18,417 nt of DNA from contig CALLHT010000091.1 in assembly GCA_938009335.1 (NCBI GenBank), positions 1 to 18,417 on the forward strand. Direction: 5' to 3'. This document shows positions 7,571-13,288 of the stretch, piece after piece. The translations under genes were made by a program, and so were the position numbers. Position 1 is the stretch's first letter, and every line of letters begins with the position of its first letter. This stretch comes from an uncultured Rhizobiaceae group bacterium (GTDB taxonomy: Bacteria; Pseudomonadota; Alphaproteobacteria; Rhizobiales; Rhizobiaceae). The notes below the pieces were generated by a model that searched no databases, was not told where the DNA came from, and saw nothing but the letters and a program-made list of their open reading frames with translations.

Positions 7571-8877
7571 GGACCGAGTGTCACGACGGTTGGTTCAACA
7601 GACAGAAGTTCACGGGCAACCCGATTAACATCTTCAAGCGTAACCGCTTCGATCTGTTGAATGCGTGAATCAATGTAATCGATGCCCAGGTTTTCAGTTT
7701 GTAATGCTACCAAGACCCTTGCGATTTTTCCCGAGGTATCCAGATTGTTGATCGCATAGGCACCAGCAACATATTTCTTTGCCACGTCCAGCTCTTCCTG
7801 CGTAACGCCTTCTTTCGCCATGCGTTCGAATTCTTGCTTTATGATGCGCAGCGCTTCATCTTTGTTTTCAGCACGCGTTGAAGTGCCCGCAATCAGAAAG
7901 TTGGTTTGCTCTCGCGTTGAAATGCTGGATGACACACCGTAGGCAAGACCCCGTTTCTCACGGACTTCACGATATAGGCGTGACGAGAATGTGCCGCCGC
8001 CTAGGATATGGTTCATCAGATGCGCTGCAAAAAAGTCAGGATGGTCGCGGCTCAATCCCTTGTAAACAAGAGAGATGGATGCGTTAGGCACCGCCATGTC
8101 TATCTGTTCAACAACCCCTAGCTTTGGTTTGATCTCCGGAATTTCTTGTAGATTCGCTTCCTTCGGCAAGGTGCCGAAAGTCATTTCCAGAAGTCCGGCA
8201 AGCTCCTCAGCGCTGATTGCGCCTACCACACCGATCTTCACCGAACCTGATGCAAAAATTTTGCGGTGCATCGCTACAATGTCATCACGGGTTATTGCGT
8301 TGATGCTCTCTTCAGTCCCTTGGGTTGGTCGAGAATACGGATGGTCCGCGAAAATCGTTTCCCGCAATTTCACGCGTGCAATGGCGGACGGGTCGGCTTC
8401 CGCACGAATGATCGAAGTCCGGATTGCATCCCTCATGCGTTCAATTGCATCCCCGTCAAAACGCGGTTCGTTAAGGGCAAGACGCAACATCTCGAAAGCT
8501 GTTTCCTTGTCCTCACGAATAGTGCGCAAGGATCCGCCAAACCTATCACCGCCCGCAGAAAACCCTACGCTAATGCCAAGTTCCTCGAGCTTTGCGCGAT
8601 AGGTTGAACTGTCCAATTCCCCAGCACCTTCATCCATCAAAGCAGACAGGAGCCGTACAGTTCCTTCTTTCCCCGCAATGTCTTGCGAGACACCGCCTTC
8701 AAACGAGAACGACAGTGCGATGATTGGCAGTGTGTAGTCTTCTACCAGCAGCGCATCTATGCCGCCCTCAGATTTCACTTCCTGAATATCAATCGCATTC
8801 GCAATCGTCGAGAAAACGAATGAAACCATGAAGGCTGCAATCAGCGTGAGGTGCTTTTGAATAATAAACCTAAGCAT
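7558..8877 (-). CDS. M16 (pitrilysin) family protein lacking the zinc motif, periplasmic
   Basis: 439 residues with a signal peptide (hydrophobic 10-26, cleavage likely after ANA at 26-28), so exported. Two M16 halves are visible. Where a catalytic member has HxxEH, this one reads GTVRLLSALMDEGAG (about 72-86), so zinc cannot bind in the usual way. The C-terminal half keeps REKRGLAYGVSSS (306-318), which in two-subunit M16B proteases supplies the Arg/Tyr pair that contacts substrate. It is therefore expected to be the non-catalytic partner of the zinc-carrying protein encoded four bases upstream. Substrate unknown; processing of exported peptides is the general role of such periplasmic pairs. 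Confidence 0.9.
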   Translation of the reverse strand: MLRFIIQKHLTLIAAFMVSFVFSTIANAIDIQEVKSEGGIDALLVEDYTLPIIALSFSFEGGVSQDIAGKEGTVRLLSALMDEGAGELDSSTYRAKLEELGISVGFSAGGDRFGGSLRTIREDKETAFEMLRLALNEPRFDGDAIERMRDAIRTSIIRAEADPSAIARVKLRETIFADHPYSRPTQGTEESINAITRDDIVAMHRKIFASGSVKIGVVGAISAEELAGLLEMTFGTLPKEANLQEIPEIKPKLGVVEQIDMAVPNASISLVYKGLSRDHPDFFAAHLMNHILGGGTFSSRLYREVREKRGLAYGVSSSISTREQTNFLIAGTSTRAENKDEALRIIKQEFERMAKEGVTQEELDVAKKYVAGAYAINNLDTSGKIARVLVALQTENLGIDYIDSRIQQIEAVTLEDVNRVARELLSVEPTVVTLGPATQ

Positions 8878-8881
8878 TGGG

Positions 8882-10222
8882 TCAGCCCTTCTTTGGCAGT
8901 AGATAGCTGGTCACAGCCTGATTACGAATAAGATATTTCTTGGCAACAGCATTTACCTCTTCGACTGTTACGTTGCCAAGCTTCTCAGCCCAGTTTGTTA
9001 CATCTTCCACTTTACCGCCCACGGTGAGAACTGTACCAAAAATTCGTGCCAGCGTGACTTGGCTATCACGACTATAGATCGCAGACTTCAGGAATGTTTT
9101 GCGTGCACGATCCAATTCTTCTTGGCTGACACCGTCTTCAAGCAAGGTGTCAATGACCTGCTCCATCGCGGTTTCAAGATCATCAATCGTGGTGTCGCCG
9201 CGTGGTGTGGCATAGAGGCCGAAATATCCGCTATCAAGTGCCGTACCCTGATAGAAAGAACCGGCAGACGTCGCCATTTCCTTTTCTAAGACGACATCCT
9301 TGTAAATACGGCTCGTCACTGACTCACCCAAAATCGCTGCCAGCAGGTCCAGTGCTTCGCCCTCGTTACCCTCGGCCCGATTGTAAGATGGAGCAAGAAA
9401 TGCCCGACGCCATACAGGGTTCGTCACGCGCTCATCTGCATAGCGAAGCTCTTTCGCGACCACAGGCTGCGGATCACGAATGCGTTCTCGCTTCACTTCG
9501 GGTTGGCTTGCAACCACCTTACCATAGGTCTCTTTCGCTAAAGCCAGAACGTCTTCCGGCTCCACATCACCTGCGACAACAACAGTTGCGTTCCACGGCT
9601 GATACCATTTCTCATAAAACGCCAAAATATCTTCGCGTTCCAGTTTTGCGATCTCGTGCTCCCAGCCAATAACCGGCACACCATATGGATGGTGCACGAA
9701 AAGAGCGGCTTGGGTAAATTCAGAAAGAATACCGCCCGGGCTAGAATCCACCCTGCCGCTTCGCTCTTCCAAGATGACATCGCGCTCCGGATATACCACT
9801 TCATCAGAAAGGATGACGTTACGCATGCGATCTGCTTCATAGGTCATCATGAGTTTCAAAGCTGAAGGCGAAACCTTTTGGTAATACGCTGTGTAATCAG
9901 AACTTGTGAAAGCATTCTCCTGCCCTCCAATCTCTGACACCGCTGATGAGAACACACCTTGAGGCACCGTCTTTGTTCCCTTGAAAAGTAGATGCTCAAG
10001 AAAATGGGCAATGCCCGATTTTCCAACCGGATCATCCGCCGACCCAACCTTATACCAGATCATATGAGTAACCACTGGCGCGCGGCGGTCTGGGATCACC
10101 ACAACGCGGGTGCCGTTATCAAGCGTATACTCAGACACGGAAAGACCTGAGGATTGCGAGAACGCAAATGCATTCGAACTTGCGACTATCAAGAACACAA
10201 AAGCGGATATGAGTTTCAGCAT
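8882..10222 (-). CDS. M16 (pitrilysin) family zinc metalloprotease, periplasmic
   Basis: 446 residues with a signal peptide (hydrophobic 4-19, likely cut after AFA). The inverted zinc motif HFLEH is at 73-77 (H73, H77 as ligands, E76 as base), followed by FKGT and ENAFTSSDYTAYY (102-114), EADRM (129-133) and PERDVILEE (145-153), whose final glutamates sit about 76 residues after H77 as expected for the third ligand. This is the catalytic half of an M16B pair with the gene four bases downstream. GAGAGG lies about 11 bases before the ATG. The 62-base gap to rsmD holds an AT-rich stretch (10266-10280) that could be a -10 region and a GCGCT/AGCGC hairpin (10249-10260). Confidence 0.94.
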   Translation of the reverse strand: MLKLISAFVFLIVASSNAFAFSQSSGLSVSEYTLDNGTRVVVIPDRRAPVVTHMIWYKVGSADDPVGKSGIAHFLEHLLFKGTKTVPQGVFSSAVSEIGGQENAFTSSDYTAYYQKVSPSALKLMMTYEADRMRNVILSDEVVYPERDVILEERSGRVDSSPGGILSEFTQAALFVHHPYGVPVIGWEHEIAKLEREDILAFYEKWYQPWNATVVVAGDVEPEDVLALAKETYGKVVASQPEVKRERIRDPQPVVAKELRYADERVTNPVWRRAFLAPSYNRAEGNEGEALDLLAAILGESVTSRIYKDVVLEKEMATSAGSFYQGTALDSGYFGLYATPRGDTTIDDLETAMEQVIDTLLEDGVSQEELDRARKTFLKSAIYSRDSQVTLARIFGTVLTVGGKVEDVTNWAEKLGNVTVEEVNAVAKKYLIRNQAVTSYLLPKKG

Positions 10223-10284
10223 TTCGTCAGTTGCCTCTCTAGTTTTCTGCGCTCAAGCGCATCTTTGATTTATTAATATAAGGC

Positions 10285-10836
10285 TCAATTTGCCAATTGA
10301 AACATCCCGATTGATGTATCGCCGAATTGACGTAGGTCAGACAATTCAAAGCCGTTCAAACTTTCGGGAAATGAATCCGAGCTTTCCTCTAAAATAAAAT
10401 GCGTTTCCTGCTTGATCCAATTACCATCTAGTAAGCTCTTCGCAGCACGCTCGCCTAACCCTTTACCATAAGGCGGATCAGCAAATACGAGATCAAACGC
10501 AGATTGCGTTCCAACCGACCCGAGGCGTGTTGCATCACGCTTAAAAACTTTGGTCTCTCCCGACAAACCAAGCATTTCGATATTATCCCGGATCGCGGCA
10601 CACGGTTTCGATGCTTCTTCAACAAAAAGACAATACTCAGCCCCGCGGGACATGGCTTCTAAACCGAGAGCACCGGTTCCCGCAAACAGATCAAGAACAC
10701 GCAATCCATCAAAATCGATCCGGTTGCCAAGAATATTAAACAGGCTTTCGCGCGTTCGGTCCGTGGTTGGACGGGTGGCCAAACCCTTGGGCGCGAGCAA
10801 TCGCTGTCCGCGGAACTTTCCGCCAACAATACGCAT
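10285..10836 (-). CDS. rsmD: 16S rRNA (guanine(966)-N(2))-methyltransferase
   Basis: 183 residues, the family length. RsmD methylates G966 of 16S rRNA in the small subunit using S-adenosylmethionine. It opens with MRIVGGKFRGQRL and has RPTTDRTRESLFNIL (22-36), the SAM-binding motif DLFAGTGALGLEA (49-61) and the catalytic DPPYGKG (120-126), all typical. Its ATG overlaps the TGA of the upstream rluB-like gene by one base (TGATG), so the two rRNA-modification genes are translationally coupled on one transcript. Confidence 0.95.
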   Translation of the reverse strand: MRIVGGKFRGQRLLAPKGLATRPTTDRTRESLFNILGNRIDFDGLRVLDLFAGTGALGLEAMSRGAEYCLFVEEASKPCAAIRDNIEMLGLSGETKVFKRDATRLGSVGTQSAFDLVFADPPYGKGLGERAAKSLLDGNWIKQETHFILEESSDSFPESLNGFELSDLRQFGDTSIGMFQLAN

Positions 10837-11897
10837 CAGCGCTTTCCTCTTTTGTTGCCACCCCTACTCTTAGGCGAGCTTCCTTTTCCCGTACCTCGCT
10901 TCGTGCCACGACCGTCATCTTTCGACGTTGTGAGCCGCGACAGTGTTTCACTTCTAACCCCGCCGCGCTTTAGTTTTTCCTTTGGCTTGGCATTTTTGCG
11001 CGACTTATCTCCACCTTGCTCCACCGCCTTACTAGCACTTCGGGCGACCTCTGGAGCGAGGTTGATGATCGGCGCATCGAAATCAGCACCGGAACGTTCG
11101 ATCAATGCATTGCCCAATTGATCGCGAAGCATTCGGCTACGGATTTCCCTGATACCACCGGTGGGCAAATCACCCAATTGAAATGGCCCGAAAGAAATGC
11201 GGATCAAACGCGTAACGTTGAGACCCAAGTGACCCAGCACATTCTTGATCTCGCGGTTCTTACCTTCGCGCAATGAAACACTCAGCCAAGAGTTCGTCCC
11301 TTGCACATGTTCAAGTGTCGCTTCTATCGCTCCATATAAAACACCATCGACGGCGATACCGTCCTTTAGCTTCTCCAACTCTTGTTCATTGACCTTACCA
11401 TGCACCCGCACACGGTAACGACGGAGCCACCCGGTTGTTGGAAGTTCCAATTCCCGCGACAGCCCGCCATCATTTGTCATCAACAACAAGCCTTCTGTGT
11501 TGATATCCAGACGCCCGACGGTGAGCAGTCTCGGCAAACCTTCCGGCAATGTCTCAAACACTGTCTTGCGCCCTTCTGGGTCGCGATTGGTCGTTACCGT
11601 GCCTGCCGGTTTATGAAACAGCCAAAGCCTGGTGCGCTCTTTTGCAGAAATCAGATTTCCATCAACTTCGATCCTGTCTTTTAGCGTGACGGTGAAGGCT
11701 GGCGTTTCAAGCAGTTTGCCGTTTACGCTCACCCGCCCGGCTGCAATCCAGGTTTCTGCTTCCCGCCGTGAGCACAACCCGGCTCGCGCCATGCGCTTGG
11801 CTATCCGTTCCGGTTTATCTTCAGCATCAGCCTCAGCCACAACCTGTGCCGGTTTTGAATCAGCTCTTTTCGATTTCGGGCCGCGTCTGCTATTCAT
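10836..11897 (-). CDS. rluB: RsuA/RluB-family pseudouridine synthase with long basic tail
   Basis: 353 residues from this start. An S4 RNA-binding domain (about 30-81, ERIAKRMARAGLCSRREAE) is followed by the catalytic domain with GRLDINTEGLL (129-139; D131 is the catalytic aspartate) and the family block REGKNREIKNVL. RluB makes pseudouridine 2605 in 23S rRNA; RluE/RluF or RsuA specificity cannot be fully excluded. Residues about 287-353 are a Lys/Arg/Gly/Ser-rich low-complexity tail, common in alphaproteobacterial members and probably RNA-binding. An in-frame ATG 42 bases further upstream (11939) would add 14 residues, but it would lie one base from the tadA start; I prefer MNSRRGPK. Coupled to rsmD. 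Confidence 0.88.
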   Translation of the reverse strand: MNSRRGPKSKRADSKPAQVVAEADAEDKPERIAKRMARAGLCSRREAETWIAAGRVSVNGKLLETPAFTVTLKDRIEVDGNLISAKERTRLWLFHKPAGTVTTNRDPEGRKTVFETLPEGLPRLLTVGRLDINTEGLLLMTNDGGLSRELELPTTGWLRRYRVRVHGKVNEQELEKLKDGIAVDGVLYGAIEATLEHVQGTNSWLSVSLREGKNREIKNVLGHLGLNVTRLIRISFGPFQLGDLPTGGIREIRSRMLRDQLGNALIERSGADFDAPIINLAPEVARSASKAVEQGGDKSRKNAKPKEKLKRGGVRSETLSRLTTSKDDGRGTKRGTGKGSSPKSRGGNKRGKR

Positions 11898-11940
11898 TGG
11901 AAATATCCGTGATCCTGTGATTTTTTGTTGGTGGGCCATA

Positions 11941-12396
11941 ATGAACCGAAAAGCAAGCTATATGGAACGCGCCTTCGAGCAAGCAGAACTCGCTGCTGTC
12001 CGAGGAGAAGTTCCTGTGGGTGCAGTCCTCGTTCATAATGGCGAGATCGTTGCTGCCGATGGCAATCGCACATTGGAACTTAAAGACCCAACCGCCCATG
12101 CCGAAGTTCTCGTCATTCGCTCAGCTTGTGAAGCTCTTAATAGCGAGCGGCTTCCTGATTATGATCTCTATGTGACGTTAGAACCTTGCCCAATGTGTGC
12201 AGCTACCATCTCCTTTGCCCGTATTCGACGATTGTATTTTGGTGCGATGGATCAGAAATCCGGAGCCGTTGAGCATGGTGTCAGATATTTCAACAACCAG
12301 ACCTGCCATCATGTCCCAGAAGTATACAGCGGGATGATGGAGCGGGAATGTTCTGAAATTCTAAAACAGTTCTTCAAACAAAAACGGGAAGCCTGA
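11941..12396 (+). CDS. tadA: tRNA-specific adenosine(34) deaminase
   Basis: 151 residues. TadA converts A34 to inosine in the anticodon of tRNA-Arg(ACG). The zinc-dependent deaminase signature is complete: H53-A-E55 (E55 is the proton shuttle) and PCPMC with C83 and C86 as zinc ligands. EVPVGAVLV (23-31) and GAVEHGVRYFNNQTCHH (108-124) are also typical. The reading frame is open well upstream (to 11632), but that part is the reverse strand of rluB; the start MNRKASYMERAFEQA fits the N-terminus of rhizobial TadA. GGTGGG is a possible ribosome site. Divergent from the rluB-like gene, with start codons 43 bases apart. Confidence 0.93.
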   Translation: MNRKASYMERAFEQAELAAVRGEVPVGAVLVHNGEIVAADGNRTLELKDPTAHAEVLVIRSACEALNSERLPDYDLYVTLEPCPMCAATISFARIRRLYFGAMDQKSGAVEHGVRYFNNQTCHHVPEVYSGMMERECSEILKQFFKQKREA

Positions 12397-12403
12397 GCTT
12401 CCC
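12381..12403 (-). terminator. Rho-independent terminator of the lipoprotein gene
   Basis: GGGAAGC (12386-12392) and GCTTCCC (12397-12403) form a perfect seven-pair stem with a four-base loop. Read on the minus strand it is followed by GTTTTTGTTTG, a proper T-tract, so it should end transcription from the lipoprotein gene. The same stem covers the tadA stop (12394-12396), and on the plus strand it is followed only by ATCTAAAATTT, so its use as a tadA terminator would be weaker. Confidence 0.65.
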
Positions 12404-12429
12404 ATCTAAAATTTGTAGAATGAGCTTTC

Positions 12430-13113
12430 TTAGCTGCCCGGCGTAATAACACCGTTTGAAGCATCAATTCTTTCGCGTTCTTCACGCTTCTGCTTTTCGG
12501 TCAACTGCTCTTTCGTAATACCCAGATCACCCGCGTCTGCTGTCGCTGCAGGTGTACGATATTCTGTCGGTGGCTCAGTGAGGAACCTTCTCTGAACGCC
12601 CGTTGAGTAAGAAAGCTGGTTACGACGGCGAGCAACTTCTTCACTGACTTGTTTATCGCGCTGCAGTTCAGCAATGATTTGTTCACCGCCGCCTGCGCGA
12701 CCTTGGTTACGGTCGCCGACATAAAGTCCAGCAGAATTGCGAATGCCCTGCTTTTCACTGGTCAAATACTCAGTAGGCAAATCGCCGCTACGCCAGTCCG
12801 GCTCAGGAGCGTCCTGGCGTACTGCCGCAATGCGTTGCTCTGGTGTTTCTGGCCAAGCCTGGTCACCTGCAGTCTGCTCAATCCCGGAACCCGGAGCTGG
12901 AAGCGCTTGCTTGTTGGCAGGCATCACCAAATCGGGACGGGCCGAATAGTCGATTTCCTCGCCTTTATCAGGCCTGATCGAAAACATGTTGTAGAGGCCA
13001 TTGAACGTCTGCGCTTCATGCGTGACGCCTGTTCCGTATGTCGTACCAGATGTACAGCCAGCCAGCATCAAAGCGCCAACACTAACTACGATTGGTAAAC
13101 TGCGTTTCGTCAT
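12430..13113 (-). CDS. Conserved outer-membrane-type lipoprotein, function unknown
   Basis: 227 residues. A lipoprotein signal peptide is clear: MTKRS, hydrophobic 6-19, lipobox LAGC with the lipidated Cys20, followed by Thr-Ser, which does not signal inner-membrane retention. The mature part is polar and low in predicted structure: YSARPDLVMPANKQALPAP (about 56-74), WPETPEQR, then RRFLTEPPTEYRTP near 173-186 and a charged helical end. The layout resembles a lipoprotein I remember from rhizobia and loosely the DUF3035/BamF proteins of other alphaproteobacteria, which also lie near ileS and M16 genes; a role in outer-membrane assembly would be inference. AGGA seven bases before this ATG fixes the start, although the frame is open 60 bases further upstream. 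A terminator follows at 12386-12403. Confidence 0.87.
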   Translation of the reverse strand: MTKRSLPIVVSVGALMLAGCTSGTTYGTGVTHEAQTFNGLYNMFSIRPDKGEEIDYSARPDLVMPANKQALPAPGSGIEQTAGDQAWPETPEQRIAAVRQDAPEPDWRSGDLPTEYLTSEKQGIRNSAGLYVGDRNQGRAGGGEQIIAELQRDKQVSEEVARRRNQLSYSTGVQRRFLTEPPTEYRTPAATADAGDLGITKEQLTEKQKREERERIDASNGVITPGS

Positions 13114-13200
13114 GTTTGCGTCCTGTCCCGGTTCAGCAAAATCCATGTTTGGACCGATCTTTTGATCATACATTGTGTCAGCAAGACGGCCATTTGTGTG

Positions 13201-13229
13201 TTGATACCCTAAAACACCAACTTTTTCAA
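13201..13229 (-). promoter_or_regulatory. Candidate promoter of the lipoprotein gene
   Basis: On the minus strand, TTGAAA (13229-13224) and TATCAA (13206-13201) are exactly 17 bases apart, in the 175-base gap after ileS. It would give a leader of roughly 80 bases. The gap contains no other gene that I can see; a nine-base direct repeat CAGCAAGAC occurs at 13179-13187 and 13280-13288. The -10 matches the consensus in four of six bases, so this is tentative. Confidence 0.35.
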
Positions 13230-13288
13230 GAAAACCGTATGTTCCTTCACCAAAGCGTTAACAGACCAAATGTGAACGGCAGCAAGAC

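Noticed and set aside
8075..8602. 175-residue plus-strand frame within the M16 gene
   Set aside because: Serine- and arginine-rich shadow of a well-supported minus-strand gene, with no ribosome site or domain.
10249..10260. GCGCT/AGCGC hairpin between rsmD and the M16 gene as a terminator
   Set aside because: Only a two-base spacer and no T-run on the transcribed minus strand; T-rich sequence lies on the untranscribed side.
11632..11940. Upstream extension of the tadA frame by 103 codons
   Set aside because: It is the reverse strand of the rluB-like gene and does not resemble a TadA N-terminus; the start at 11941 fits the family.
13179..13288. Direct repeat CAGCAAGAC bracketing 13188-13279 as a mobile-element scar
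   Set aside because: Nine bases with no inverted ends or gene remnant between; chance is plausible and one copy ends right at the ileS stop.
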